Positions 26,841-37,684 are shown, counted from the stretch's first letter. The stretch is 64,000 bases of DNA from Megaleporinus macrocephalus (GCA_021613375.1 CM038725.1:36452349-36516348); one strand, 5' to 3'. Made by a program: numbers and translations. Notes: generated by a model not told the origin, from the sequence alone.

Positions 26841-28449
26841 GCTCTCGCTCTCTCGCTCTCTGTCTGTACTAAAGGAGCTATTCATGCACAGCCTTCATCT
26901 GGCTGACTTCCTGTTAGCTTTAAGTTTCAGCCGCCGTGTTTGCATAGCTTGGAAAGCTCATGAGCGGTCTTGGTTTTATGGGAAGGGTGGGAGGACAGTA
27001 TTGCTGTTTGCCTGTTTGTGTTTAGTTTGACTCCTAACAACCACCTGGAACGCCTGGTAGATCCACCAGCACTGTCCTCCCATCAGATAAACAGCACTTT
27101 GATCTTTGGGATCTAGGAGAACATTAAGCTCCACCTTAAGCTGTTGAGAACATCCACTGTGAGAAGACACCTGAACTCTAGTGTGAACTCTGGTGTCTCC
27201 GTTTTGTCTACAGACCTTATTCAACCCCAATAAAACTGTGGTGAAGATGTTCCTGGTGACCTATAACTTCGGGGACATGCCTGTCAATCACATGACCTTC
27301 CTGCGCCATCGCATCTTCCTGGTGCCCGTGGAGGAAGGGGAGGGGTCGGAGGAGAGGCCAGAGAGCTCCACCTCCGACAGGAAGAAGATTCTTTGCTACC
27401 TGATACACCTGAGGTTGGCTTTCTTTTCTTCTGACCAACATTCACAGTCTTACAGTCTGTCAGAACCACCGTCGCCCCCTACGCTTCCTGTAGTGTATTA
27501 CAGTCTGTCAGAACCACCGTCGCCCCCTACGCTTCCTGTAGTGTATTACAGTCTGTCAGAACCACCGTCGCCCCCTACGCTTCCTGTAGTGTATTACAAT
27601 CAGTCAGAACCACCGTCGCCCCCTACGCTTCCTGTAGTGTATTACAATCAGTCAGAACCACCGTCGCCCCCTACGCTTCCTGTAGTGTATTACAATCAGT
27701 CAGAACCACCGTCGCCCCCTACGCTTCCTGTAGTGTATTACAGTCTGTCAGAACCACCGTCGCCCCCTACGCTTCTTGTAGTGTATTACAGTCTGTCAGA
27801 ACCACCGTCGCACCCTACGCTTCCTGTAGTGTATTACAGTCTGTCAGAACCACCGTCGCCCCCTACGCTTCCTGTAGTGTATTACAGTCTGTCAGAACGA
27901 CCGTCGCCCCCTACGCTTCCTGTAGTGTATTACAGTCTGTCAGAATGACCGTCGCCCCCTACGCTTCCTGTAGTGTATTACAATCAGTCAGAACCACCGT
28001 CGCCCCCTACGCTTCCTGTAGCGTATTACAGTCTGTCAGAACCACCGTCGCCCCCTACGCTTCCTGTAGCATATTACAGTCTGTCAGAACCACCGTCGCC
28101 CCCTACGCTTCCTGTAGTGTATTACAGTCTGTCAGAACCACCGTCGCCCCCTACGCTTCTTGTAGTGTATTACAATCAGTCAGAACCACCGTCGCCCCCT
28201 ACGCTTCCTGTAGTGTATTACAGTCTATCATAGCATTACTGAACATGTGGTATTGAAAGACTAATCATTTATTTTTTTTACTAACCCTGTTTCAGATTCC
28301 AGAGCTCCAAATCTGGAAAAATTTACTTGCACAACGATATCCGGCTGCTATTCTCCCGCAAATCCATCGAGGTGGACACGGGGATTCCTTACGAGCTGAA
28401 ATCTTTCACCGAGGTGCCAAGAAACCCCAAATACTCCCCACGAGTGTGA
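13290..28449 (+). CDS. atosb: atosb (fam214b), Atos homolog protein B, complete CDS in nine exons
   Basis: Coding exons join as 13290-13798, 15519-16084, 17108-17337, 25035-25093, 25267-25363, 25625-25783, 26717-26785, 27214-27413 and 28296-28449. All introns are GT-AG and all phases agree, giving 680 residues and a TGA stop. The N terminus MRH and the VYQLSIFS motif (residues 41-48) match the vertebrate FAM214B start. The middle is acidic and Ser/Pro-rich. The conserved C-terminal part (about residues 480-680) has LLGNFE, GFTAEIGASGSYCPQH, TLFNPNKTVVKMFLV and HNDIRLLFSRK, typical of the Atos conserved domain and the chromosome-segregation-like domain. Drosophila Atos is a nuclear transcriptional regulator; vertebrate ATOSB is poorly characterised. 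Human ATOSB is 538 residues, so this one is longer, partly through an internal duplication. Family assignment is firm. Exact 5' exon usage is inferred. Confidence 0.93.
13799..14562. other. atosb intron 1, left part
   Basis: AT-rich intron DNA. A 119-codon open frame at 14198-14557 matches nothing recognisable and lies in AT-rich repeat-like sequence. Confidence 0.5.
14563..15240 (+). repeat. Duplicated AT-rich segments in atosb intron 1
   Basis: GTAATAAAGACTTCTGATTT starts two copies at 14563 and 14989 that continue alike for about 145 bases. A second shared block, AAGAATATTCCCTGA to TTCAAAAGTTATGA, occurs near 14877 and 15171. The copies differ by point changes and indels, so the duplication is old. 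Confidence 0.75.
15519..16084 (+). CDS. atosb: atosb coding exon 2 (residues 170-358)
   Basis: The acceptor is TTATTTCTAG and the donor AAGG|GTAGGT. The first third (residues 171-246) repeats the second half of exon 1: KRPLQ, an acidic run, DPETPRSP, SPTHTPPG and DAFAPLSPKSPPMLDP. The rest is a Ser/Pro-rich, low-conservation linker. A long open frame on the opposite strand here is a shadow. Confidence 0.85.
16085..17107. other. atosb intron 2, no gene seen
   Basis: Contains an inverted pair CTGTATCGTATC (about 16278) and GATACGATACAG (about 16457), possibly the arms of a small element. Otherwise unremarkable. Confidence 0.45.
17108..17337 (+). CDS. atosb: atosb coding exon 3 (residues 359-435)
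   Basis: The acceptor is CTTCTGACAG and the donor CAAG|GTGAGC, ending in phase 0. It encodes basic KRSR after a Ser/Asp/Glu stretch (SSSDTGESCSEDEG), then SKAAPYWTHLLP, the counterpart of the human ATPFWSHLLP segment. The basic cluster could act as a nuclear localisation signal (inference). Confidence 0.9.
17440..17930 (+). repeat. Degenerate GCTAAC-rich repeat, left shoulder of the 73-bp array
   Basis: Irregular GCTAACTCTGCTAACT and AAAATAGCT motifs with variable spacing merge into the regular array to the right. It looks like the older or unhomogenised edge. Confidence 0.75.
17930..24040 (+). repeat. 73-bp satellite-like array (over 80 copies)
   Basis: The unit is TTAGCTAACTCTGCTATCTG then ATAATAGCTAACATTAGCTC, ACTGTACTAAGTGATAATAG and CTGTAAATATGTG, 73 bases. 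Variants alternate (GATAAAAGC, GATAGTAGC, GTGAAAATAG, an inserted AAAGTAGGTCATG). It fills most of the 7.7 kb atosb intron 3. Confidence 0.97.
24041..25034. other. End of atosb intron 3; simple repeats and a dispersed repeat
   Basis: Holds a GGA-rich run (about 24247-24275), a (GA)n run (24320-24346) and a C-run (24439-24449). At about 24790-24960 is a dispersed repeat whose second copy carries the 21-bp array at 46780-47660. The open minus-strand frames at 24468-24766 match nothing I recognise. Confidence 0.5.
25035..25093 (+). CDS. atosb: atosb coding exon 4 (residues 436-454)
   Basis: A 59-nt exon with acceptor TCTCTTACCCAG and donor AACC|GTGAGT. It encodes SPSECSRSSRRLKAGSRLK, matching the basic RRLK region of human ATOSB. 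It follows the 7.7 kb intron filled by the 73-bp array. Confidence 0.85.
25267..25363 (+). CDS. atosb: atosb coding exon 5 (residues 455-487)
   Basis: The acceptor GTGTTTAG at 25266 was chosen over the CAG seven bases downstream because only it keeps the frame into SRALLGNFE, the conserved lead-in to the Atos domain. The donor is TTTGAG|GTAGGG in phase 0. The exon is rich in Arg and Ser. Confidence 0.88.
25470..25545. repeat. ACCAGC/GCTGGT-rich short element
   Basis: Direct and inverted motifs (GCTGGTATGCTGGGTGACC, ACCAGCATAGACCAGC) like those at 7785 and 8565. It sits in atosb intron 5. Confidence 0.5.
25625..25783 (+). CDS. atosb: atosb coding exon 6 (residues 488-540)
   Basis: Phase 0 on both sides. 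It encodes ESILKGRFSPSGRIEGF and then TAEIGASGSYCPQHATLP, the most conserved core of the Atos domain, ending SAPSPFL. Conservation with human ATOSB is nearly residue by residue. Confidence 0.95.
25800..26395 (+). mobile_element. Decayed Tc1/mariner-type transposase remnant
   Basis: Conceptual translation with frameshifts gives FQQDNET, then PHWLEELTKTSKFYPEP, then LNPVEHLWNHL followed by a region ending in a worn ALQ.T motif. This order (QDN, then P..SPDLNP-like EHLW) is the C-terminal catalytic part of Tc1/mariner DDE transposases. The 5' part is lost or unrecognisable and terminal repeats are not clear. It lies in atosb intron 6. The minus-strand open frame here is a shadow. Confidence 0.65.
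26717..26785 (+). CDS. atosb: atosb coding exon 7 (residues 541-563)
   Basis: A 69-nt phase-0 exon with acceptor GTATCAG and donor GTG|GTGAGT. It encodes GVISLEPLGKKGYSVPKAG followed by TIQV, aligned with human ATOSB. The downstream intron begins with a CT-rich run. Confidence 0.95.
26786..27213. other. atosb intron 7 with CT microsatellite
   Basis: A (CT)n tract occupies about 26805-26865. The remainder is unique, with a CTCCACCTTAAGCTG motif near 27130 resembling half of a P element. Confidence 0.55.
27214..27413 (+). CDS. atosb: atosb coding exon 8 (residues 564-629)
   Basis: The acceptor is TTGTCTACAG. It encodes TLFNPNKTVVKMFLVTYNF and HMTFLRHRIFLVPVEE, both conserved, then an acidic variable loop and CYLIHLR. 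The donor GAG|GTTGGC is weak. The reading frame stays open into the intron and through the 48-bp array to 27948. Confidence 0.93.
27444..28232 (+). repeat. 48-bp minisatellite, array 2 (about 16 copies)
   Basis: Same unit and orientation as array 1, with a local variant CAATCAGTCAGAACC in several copies. It fills atosb intron 8. Its left edge is about 30 bases past exon 8, and the exon frame is open through it to 27948. Confidence 0.97.
28296..28449 (+). CDS. atosb: atosb coding exon 9 and stop (residues 630-680)
   Basis: The acceptor is CCTGTTTCAG. It encodes FQSSKSGKIYLHNDIRLLFS, then EVDTGIPYELKSFTEVPRN and KYSPRV before TGA. The C terminus matches ATOSA/ATOSB proteins, which confirms the gene end. 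Confidence 0.95.
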
Positions 28450-30215
28450 CCCCCACCCCAACCTCCCAAAAATAGCCCACCATGCAAAAAGAGAGGTGGG
28501 CGCAAAAAAGACTGATGGACTGTTGTAGGACAAACAGAACCACACACACACTTGAAAGACTGATTGAACACGCACAGCACACATAAACAAGAACATCACG
28601 TGAACATCACGCTGTCCAAGCGACGGACTCTCTGATAGTGAGGGTGTAACCTGCATGCCTTGTTACTGAAGAGTTTTTCCTCTAGTGCCATTACACACTG
28701 CCCTTCCGTCTGCCTGCACCGGCCAATCAGAAGCAGCTGTGGGACCTCGTCAGCGCGGAGCTGTTCGGCCAATCGGAGTGGAGGGAGGAGACGAGGAGAA
28801 GGTGGTGGAGTTGGAGAAGAAGGTTGGAGAGATGCTACGGTAGTGGATCTGAGAGCGAGCTGCCCAAACCTGGCCCGAACCTCACCGGGATCGACCCGTT
28901 AGAAGGAAACACTAGCTGGCTGGTTTGCTTGGAGGCGGTTCAGAGAAGGAACACCACCCTGTGACGAGGCTGAAGGACTCAGAACGTTCCAGAAAGAAAG
29001 AACCCAGCAGATCGAGAGCTGACCACGACACTGACCTGAGAAGTGCACGCAGACGGAAGGGCACTGACCTTTTGAGTAATTTTATTATGAACAGACCGAC
29101 TCGGGAGCAGGAAAGCGCTACAAAACTGGGCCCTAATCAGGAAGTGCTGCCACCTACAGGACAGAACTAAGTACTAGAATATATCAAATTGCCGTTTTCC
29201 ATGAGTTGCTGTTCTTTTGGCAGCTGTGGGTCGTTTTCCTCGTTCCTGATTGGGGCTTTAAAGCGATAGTTTGGCAAAATTAAAAATTTGCGCCAATTCC
29301 AAATCAATTAGCTAACAAATGAGTTTTTAGTACATACTTTTAGCTGTGAGGCTAATAGCTAACATGTAATGGAAGATCATACCCCACCAATTCGCATGGA
29401 GCTAACTGCATACCTGATTCATCTAGCAAATGTTGGGTTAGCTATGTGGTTTCTGGTGGGGTTGCATCAATATATTGGAATCTTATTGGTATCTGCACAT
29501 ATTTTGCTCTCTAAAATATAGACATTGGACAAATGTCGATATTTCAATCCAATATCTGATTACGTTTTAATTATATATAGTTGAAATTGGACTGCTGTGC
29601 TAAAATATTTGGGTTTTGTTCATTTTACTGCATTTATAACCCTACAATACGTGTAATATTCAACTTCAGTGCCAATGTAAGTAGATAACTAGTTGTGAAT
29701 AGTTGTTAATTGGTGGGACATAAGCTTCCATTACTTGGTAACCATGTTAGCCTCGTAGCTCCAGTGTATGTAAATTTCTTGGCTAATCAACTGTATTTCG
29801 ATCAACAGTGTGAATCAGATTTTTGTTTGCCAAACTATTGGTTTACGTTGTGAGCCAACCGTGTGATTCAGTGTCGACCTGAACCCGCAAAGGAAAACAG
29901 AGCGCTCGTGAATTCGGTTAGCTCACTATGGGTTTTGTAGCATTAGCTCCCTCTACTGGACGCAAGTGGTAGTATTTTAATTTATGTTCGCAGATGTCTT
30001 AAACAAAGTAAACAAAAAAAAAAGAAAAAAAAAGAAAGAGCAATATGCTGCACAGCTAGAGGGGTGTGTGATTTCTCTTATAGAGGGATGGAGGGATAAT
30101 GAACAAGTGTAAAGAGGAGGGAGGGAGGGAAGGAGGGAGGGAGGTTTGGGGGTATTTAAAATGAGAAAATGTATATGTATATTTAAACAATAAAATAAAC
30201 TCTGTGACTTGAGGA
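28450..30215 (+). other. atosb: atosb 3' UTR
   Basis: The region after the TGA runs to AATAAA at 30189-30194, followed by a T/G-rich stretch. It includes an A-rich run near 30005 and a purine-rich GGGAGGGA stretch near 30120. The part around 28690-28960 is GC-rich with an open frame. The end point is inferred from the poly(A) signal. Confidence 0.6.
30189..30194 (+). terminator. Poly(A) signal, likely for atosb
   Basis: Canonical AATAAA overlapping a second AATAAA-like copy, about 1.7 kb after the atosb stop codon, with the next gene on the same strand 7 kb away. Confidence 0.6.
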
Positions 30216-30299
30216 TGAAATCTGACGCCTGATTTCTTTATGGGTTGAAATGGTTATAGAAAATAAGTTGTTTGTAAATGGTTTCCTTGTTTGTATGTA

Positions 30300-30336
<37 letters not shown>

Positions 30337-31555
30337 GGTATTAATATCATATAAAAATAACATATATAACATATAATAGGGATTTATTATTATGAAATAG
30401 CATATGTACCATAAGTTTCTACTAGTAAAAAATACATTTTGAAAAGTCTTTTTTTAATAGCACATTTGATGTACACAATAAATTGGCCACCTTTAACAGG
30501 AACATTACATCTATTTTCTTTATAAAAGCACAACGTATTCAGTTTTACTGACTAGCCATTAGCGTTAGCATTGCTAGCTATACCAAACGTATGCTTAAGG
30601 CTTTTATTAGATAATTCCATTATTAGTCGTTACAACATTTACAAACATAACTTTAATTTTATATTTTTATAGCATTAAATATATCTGAGGAACAAGATCT
30701 CATATTGTTTACATGGTTTCTTTGGTGATAGTGGCTAAAGGTTGGAGTTTTATCTCAGAATCAGCAAATCCAGAACAATTTAATGAGCACTTAATCTAGA
30801 TTTGTCAAAGTTTATTAATTATATTAAAAAAAAGTTGAAGTAAATCGTTAGAACCTGTACATCAGTGGTCTAAATGTCCCCATGACATTAGCATGGATGC
30901 TAATTAACCACATTTTCTGTATGTGCTAACTCTGTGGTAAAAACTCAATTCTGTTAACCATTCAAGCAGTGAAACGCAAGTATTAGGACATAAATCAATA
31001 ATTTCATTATAATAATACCATTTACATGATGTTTTTATGGCATATGTAGTAAACATGGGTGAGAAACTCTGCTGTGCTATCTTTGTGCTATACAATTAGC
31101 ATTGGCTGCTGTTCCAGTACATTTGCCATGAAAGTGTGAGCTAAACACTGTGAATATCTGAGGAAGTGATATTAAATAAAAAGTGTGTAATAATTTAGGG
31201 TAACAGAGCTTCTCTCACAGTCTGTACGAGAACAAGTCAACCACAGTGACAATGTTAGTCTAAGCAGGTGTAGCATGCTAAGTGTTAGCCAGTGTTTTAT
31301 TAGGACAGTGAGGGTGTGTGGTGGGGTGGCACTGGTGTGGGGGTCCTCGTTTACTGAAATTATACAAAAAATGCTGTAAATACTTCTGCCAAAACTAATA
31401 AATGCTAATGGAATCGGTGGGATTGTGTTTAATAACAGTGCTACGTCGTGAGCGAGGCTGAGTTCTGACTCTGGTGGGAAACAGTGAGTTAGTTCAGCTT
31501 CACTGATGTGAAGTATTAGCATTGCTATGTGCTCCCTCCCCTCCACAGCTCCACC
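30216..31555. other. Intergenic, no gene seen
   Basis: AT-rich DNA with a (TA)n run at about 30308-30336. Minus-strand open frames of 60-124 codons lack recognisable features. Confidence 0.55.
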
Positions 31556-31559
31556 ACAC

Positions 31560-31648
<89 letters not shown>
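31560..31648. repeat. (CT)n microsatellite
   Basis: Nearly pure CT repeats with a few TAT and TGT interruptions. Confidence 0.9.
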
Positions 31649-31649
<1 letters not shown>

Positions 31650-31904
31650 GGGATATAAACACATACAGACGCTGAACTCCCAGCATTCTTCCTGCCTGCT
31701 GCTTCCAGTGTCTTACAGCTGGAATGTAAACGGCCCTCAGCCTGGTCACTCCCACCGTACAGACTGTACTTTATTCTGAGTCCTCCTGCAGGGGCTTATA
31801 TTAAAGACCCCTCCCCCCAAAAACCTTTCCTCCAAATACATCTGCCAAGACATGCATGATGTCAGAAGTTGCCCCTTTAGTTTAAGCACTGGAGCTATAA
31901 CTGT

Positions 31905-33990
31905 AAAGATCATCACCACCACTGTAAACATCATCATCACCACTCTAAACACCATTATCACCACTGTAAACACCATTATCACCACCACTGTAAATACCAT
32001 CATCACCACCACTGTAAACACCATCATCACCACTGTAAACACCATTATCACCACTGTAAACACCATCACCACCACTGTAAACACCATCATCACCACCACT
32101 GTAAACACATCATCACTACCACCACTGTAAACACAATCATCACCACCACCACTGTAAACATAATCATTATCACCAACAATGTAAACACCATCATCACCAC
32201 CACTGTAAATACCATCACCACCACTGTAAATACCATCATCACCACCACTGTAAATACCATCACCACCACTGTAAATACCATCATCACCACCACTGTAAAC
32301 ACCATCATCACCACTGTAAACACCATTATCACCACTGTAAACACCATCATCACCACTGTAAACACCATCATCACCACCACTGTAAATACCATCACCACCA
32401 CCACTGTAAACACCGTCATCACCACCACTGTAAATACCATCACCACCACTGTAAACACCGTCATCACCACCACTGTAAATACCATCACCACCACTGTAAA
32501 CACCATCATCACCACTGTAAACACCATCATCACCACTGTAAACACCATCACCACCACTGTAAACACCATTATCACCACTGTAAACACCATTATCACCACT
32601 GTAAACATCATCATCACCACTGTAAACACCATTATCACCACTGTAAACACCATCATCACCACTGTAAACACCATCATCACCACCACTGTAAATACCATCA
32701 CCACCACCACTGTAAACACCGTCATCACCACCACTGTAAATACCATCACCACCACTGTAAACACCGTCATCACCACCACTGTAAATACCATCACCACCAC
32801 TGTAAACACCATCATCACCACTGTAAACACCATCATCACCACTGTAAACACCATTATCACCACTGTAAACACCATCATCACCACTGTAAACACCATCATC
32901 ACCACCACTGTAAACACATCATCACCACCACCACTGTAAACACAATCATCACCACCACCACTGTAAACATAATCATTATCACCAACAATGTAAACACCAT
33001 CATCACCACCACTGTAAATACCATCACCACCACTGTAAACACCATCACCACCACTGTAAACACCATCACCACCACTGTAAACACCATCATCACCACTGTA
33101 AACACCATCATCACCACTGTAAACACCATTATCACCACTGTAAACACCATCATCACCACTGTAAACACCATCATCACCACCACTGTAAACACATCATCAC
33201 CACCACCACTGTAAACACAATCATCACCACCACCACTGTAAACATAATCATTATCACCAACAATGTAAACACCATCATCACCACCACTGTAAATACCATC
33301 ACCACCACTGTAAACACCATCACCACCACTGTAAACACCATCATCACCACTGTAAACACATCATCACTACCACCACTGTAAACACAATCATCACCACCAC
33401 CACTGTAAACATAATCATTATCACCAACAATGTAAACACCATCATCACCACCACTGTAAATACCATCACCACCACTGTAAACACCATCATCACCACAGTA
33501 AACACCATCACCACCACTGTAAACACATCATCACTACCACCACTGTAAACACAATCATCACCACCACCACTGTAAACACCATCATCACCACTGTAAACAC
33601 CATCATCACCACAGTAAACACCATCACCACCACTGTAAACACATCATCACTACCACCACTGTAAACACAATCATCACCACCACCACTGTAAACATAATCA
33701 TTATCACCAACAATGTAAACACCATCATCACCACCACTGTAAACACCATCATCACCACAGTAAACACCATCACCACCACTGTAAACACCATCACCACCAC
33801 AGTAAACACCATCATCACCACTGTAAACATCATCATCACCACTGTAAACATCATCATCACCACCACTGTAAACACCATCACCACCACTGTAAACATCATC
33901 ACCACCACTGTAAACATCATCATCACCACCACTGTAAACATCACCATCACCACCACTGTAAACACCATCACCACCACTGTAAATACCACT
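31905..33990 (+). repeat. 21-bp minisatellite, array 1
   Basis: The unit ACCATCATCACCACTGTAAA plus C varies from 15 to 24 bases by gain or loss of CAC/ATC triplets. Longer blocks of up to several hundred bases, each with AACATAATCATTATCACCAA, are repeated, showing higher-order copying. The 275-codon minus frame (FTVVVMV) is a repeat product. Confidence 0.97.
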
Positions 33991-34065
33991 GTCTCTCAGA
34001 ATCTCTCAGTTTACATATCAAGCTCTGAATTATGGAGGAATTTTGATAAACTGGTGGAACTAAGA

Positions 34066-35477
34066 GTGAACTGAAGGTGAACTGAAGAGTGAACTGAAGG
34101 TGAACTGAAGAGTGAACTGAAGAGTGAACTGAAGGTGAACTGAAGAGTGAACTGAAGAGTGAACTGAAGGTGAACTGAAGGTGAACTGAAGAGTGAACTG
34201 AGGAGTGAAATGAAGAGTGAACTGAAGGTGAACTGAAGGTGAACTGAGGAGTGAACTGAGGAGTGAACTGAAGAGTGAACTGAGGAGTGAAATGAAGAGT
34301 GAACTAAAGAGTGAACTGAAGGTGAACTGAAGAGTGAACTGAGGAGTGAAATGAAGAGTGAACTGAAGAGTGAACTGAAGGTGAACTGAAGAGTGAACTG
34401 AGGAGTGAAATGAAGAGTGAACTAAAGAGTGAACTGATGGTGAACTGAAGAGTGAACTGAAGAGTGAACTGAAGAGTGAACTGGGGAGTGAACTGAAGAG
34501 TGAACTGAAGAGTGAACTAATGGTGAACTGAAAAGTGAACTGAAGGTGAACTGAAAAGTGAAATGAAGGTGAACTGAAGAGTGAACTGAAGAGTGAAATG
34601 AAGAGTGAACTGAAGGTGAACTGAAGGTGAACTGAAGAGTGAACTGAAGAGTGAAATGAAGAGTGAACTGAAGAGTGAACTAAAGGTGAACTGAAGAGTG
34701 AACTGAAGGTGAAATGAAGAGTGAAATGAAGAGTGAACTGAAGAGTGAACTGAAGAGTGAAATGAAGAGTGAACTGAGGAGTGAAATGAAGAGTAAACTG
34801 AAGAGTGAACTGAGGAGTAAACTGAAGAGTGAACTGAGGAGTGAACTGAAGAGTGAACTGAAGAGTGAACTGAAGGTGAACTGAAGAGTGAACTGAAGAG
34901 TGAAATGAAGAGTGAACTGAAGAGTGAACTGAAGAGTGAACTGAAGAGTGAACTGAAGGTGAACTGAAGAGTGAACTGAGGAGTGAAATGAAGAGTGAAA
35001 TGAAGAGTGAACTGAAGAGTGAACTGAAGGTGAACTGAAGAGTGAACTAAAGGTGAACTGAAGAGTGAAATGAAGAGTGAACTGAAGGTGAACTGAAGAG
35101 TGAACTGAAGAGTGAAATGAAGAGTGAACTGAAGAGTGAACTGAAGGTGAACTGAAGAGTGAACTGAAGGTGAACTGAAGAGTGAAATGAAGGTGAACTG
35201 AAGAGTGAACTGAAGAGTGAACTGAAGAGTGAAATGAAGAGTGAACTGAAGAGTGAACTGAAGAGTGAACTGAAGAGTGAACTGAAGGTGAACTGAAGAG
35301 TGAACTGAAGAGTGAACTGAGGAGTGAAATGAAGAGTGAACTGAAGAGTGAACTGAAGGTGAACTGAAGAGTGAACTGAGGAGTGAACTGAAGAGTGAAC
35401 TGAAGGTGAACTGAAGAGTGAACTGAAGAGTGAACTGAGGAGTGAAATGAAGAGTGAACTGAAGAGTGAACTGAAGG
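34066..35477 (+). repeat. 11/12-bp minisatellite
   Basis: Mixed units AGTGAACTGAAG (12) and GTGAACTGAAG (11), with AAATG, GAGG and AAAGT variants. Over 110 copies. It has no coding value. Confidence 0.97.
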
Positions 35478-35754
35478 TTGCTGTTTGGTTACTGAGGCTG
35501 TGTAACACTGATCAGAGTCTCAGAACGTTAGAGTCTGAATTCTGATCTGCGTTCGTCTGTGTTTTGGTGTGTTGTTGAAGGAAAGTACTGAGAGGAAGCT
35601 GGTCTGTATGAACAGGCCTCTCCATTCCAACCACTCTGTCTGCCTCACTGTGTGTATGTGGCGCCCCCTGCTGGGAAGAGACAGAACAGCATTACTGCCC
35701 TTCACACGTGGGATTAGTGGTCAAGGATGTACAAGATCAAGTAGAAGAGCTCGG
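35478..35754. other. Unique intergenic spacer with a CTCF-like motif
   Basis: A unique island between two arrays. The sequence GCGCCCCCTGCTGG at 35661-35674 matches the CTCF core on the minus strand. Confidence 0.5.
35661..35674 (-). promoter_or_regulatory. CTCF-like binding motif
   Basis: The reverse complement CCAGCAGGGGGCGC fits the known vertebrate CTCF core at every position. Occupancy is inference. Confidence 0.4.
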
Positions 35755-36950
35755 TTCATCCATTCATTGATCCATCAGTTAAACCATCCACTCATTGATC
35801 CATCAGTTAAACCATCCATCTATTGATCTATCAGTTAAACCATCCACTCATTGATCCATCAGTTAAACCATCCATCTATTGATCCATCAGTTAAACCATC
35901 CACTCATTGATCCATCAGTTAAACCATCCTTTCATTGATCCATCAGTTAAACCATCCATTCATTGATCCATCAGTTAAACCATCCATCTATTGATCCATC
36001 AGTTAAACCATCCATCTATTGATCCATCAGTTAAACCATCCATTCATTGATCCATCAGTTAAACCATCCATCTATTGATCCATCAGTTAAACCATCCATC
36101 TATTGATCCATCAGTTAAACCATCCATCTATTGATCCATCAGTTAAACCATCCATCTATTGAACCATCAGTTAAACCATCCATTCATTGATCCATCAGTT
36201 AAACCACCCTTTCATTGATCTATCAGTTAAACCATCCACTCATTGATCCATCAGTTAAACCATCCTTTCATTGATCTATCAGTTAAACCATCCATTCATT
36301 GATCTATCAGTTAAACCATCCTTTCATTGATCCATCAGTTAAACCATCCTTTCATTGATCCATCAGTTAAACCATCCATCTATTGATCCATCAGTTAAAC
36401 CACCCATCTATCTATTGATCTATCAGTTAAACCATCTATCTATTGATCTATCAGTTAAACCATCCATCTATTGATCCATCAGTTAAACCATCCATCTATC
36501 TATTGATCTATCAGTTAAACCATTCATCCATCTATTGTTTCATCAGTTAAACAATCCATCCATCTATTGATCCATCAGTTAAACAATTCTTTCATTGATC
36601 TATCAGTTAAACCACCCATCTATTCATCCATCAGTTAAACCATCCATCTATCTATTGATCTATCAGTTAAACCATTCATCCATCTATTGTTTCATCAGTT
36701 AAACAATCCATCCATCTATTGATCTATCAGTTAAACCATCCTTTCATTGATCCATCAGTTAAACCATCCTTTCATTGATCTATCAGTTAAACCATCCATC
36801 CATCTATTGATCCATCAGTTTAACCATCCATCCATCTATTGATCCATCAGTTTAACCATCCTTTAATTGATCTATCAGTTAAACCATCCATCCATCTATT
36901 GATTTATCAGTTAAACCATCCTTTCATTTATCTATCAGTTAAATCTTAAT
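35755..36950 (+). repeat. 28-bp CCATC-rich minisatellite
   Basis: The unit is ATCCATCAGTTAAACCATCC plus ATTCATTG, with ATCTATTG variants and 4 bp ATCT gains. It decays to the right into CCATC/CATTC-rich DNA up to about 37300. Confidence 0.95.
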
Positions 36951-37369
36951 CCTTTCTTTAGTTAGTCTATCCATCTGTCCATTCTACTGTCAGTTACTAG
37001 TCCATCCACCCATCAATTCATTTATCCACCATTCCATCGATTCCACTCATCTGTTCATCCATCCATTCATCCTTACTTTAATTCATCTATCCATCCGTTC
37101 ATTCTTCTTTCAGTTGTTCAGTCCATCCACCTCTCACTTCATTCATCCATCATTCCATTAAACCATTTATTTTTCATCCATCCATTCATCCTCACTTCAG
37201 TTCATCTTTCTATCTTTCATCCTTCCATCAGTTACCAGTCTATCCACCTATCAATTCATTCATCCATCACCCCTTTATCCACTGATCTATCCCTCCACCA
37301 TTTCTCTCTCTCTCCCTCTTTTTTCTCTGGTGTACTCGATGACCTCTGTTGCCATGGCAGCGCTGCAAC
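36951..37369. repeat. Degenerate CCATC-rich sequence, then unique DNA
   Basis: Scattered ATCCATC and TTCATTC motifs grade into unique sequence just left of the ranbp1 GC-rich promoter. Confidence 0.6.
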
Positions 37370-37669
37370 GAGTCTGAAGCCCGGAACTCGTTTTTATATA
37401 CGGAGTGTAAATCCGCGCGTGCAGCTCCGCTCTGTTTACTAATGAGCGCTTTTTAATCTTCATTCACTTTAAAAAAATCAGCCCGAAAAACAAAAACAGA
37501 CAAACAACAACTTAAATGACGGGCCTCGTGCGGGTGACGTCACCCGCGGCGGCGGCGGTGACGACACGCCGGTCCGGTGCGCGCGCGAAAGCGGGAGCGT
37601 CTCTTTTTTTGCACGGCGAGAGAGAAACCGTCCGGCAAAAGTCGAGAATCCGCAAACATCCAGAAAACC
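37370..37669 (+). promoter_or_regulatory. ranbp1 promoter and 5' UTR, GC-rich
   Basis: The sequence shifts from the CCATC repeat to GC- and CpG-rich DNA with several CGCG and CGG runs. A TATATA box at 37395-37400 lies about 270 bases before the ATG, so a start site near 37425-37430 is possible. CpG density stays high to about 37870. In mammals RANBP1 shares a bidirectional promoter with TRMT2A; no divergent gene is recognisable on the left here. Confidence 0.6.
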
Positions 37670-37684
37670 ATGGCAGACCCGAAG
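37670..37684 (+). CDS. ranbp1: ranbp1 coding exon 1 (MADPK)
   Basis: Only 15 coding bases, with a good start context (ACC ATG G) and donor AAG|GTGAGG in phase 0. Human RANBP1 likewise starts with a five-residue MAAAK before the acidic region, which supports this start. Confidence 0.9.

Noticed and set aside
32090..32917. 275-codon minus frame of FTVVVMV repeats, resembling a membrane protein
   Set aside because: Translation of the 21-bp minisatellite; hydrophobicity is accidental.
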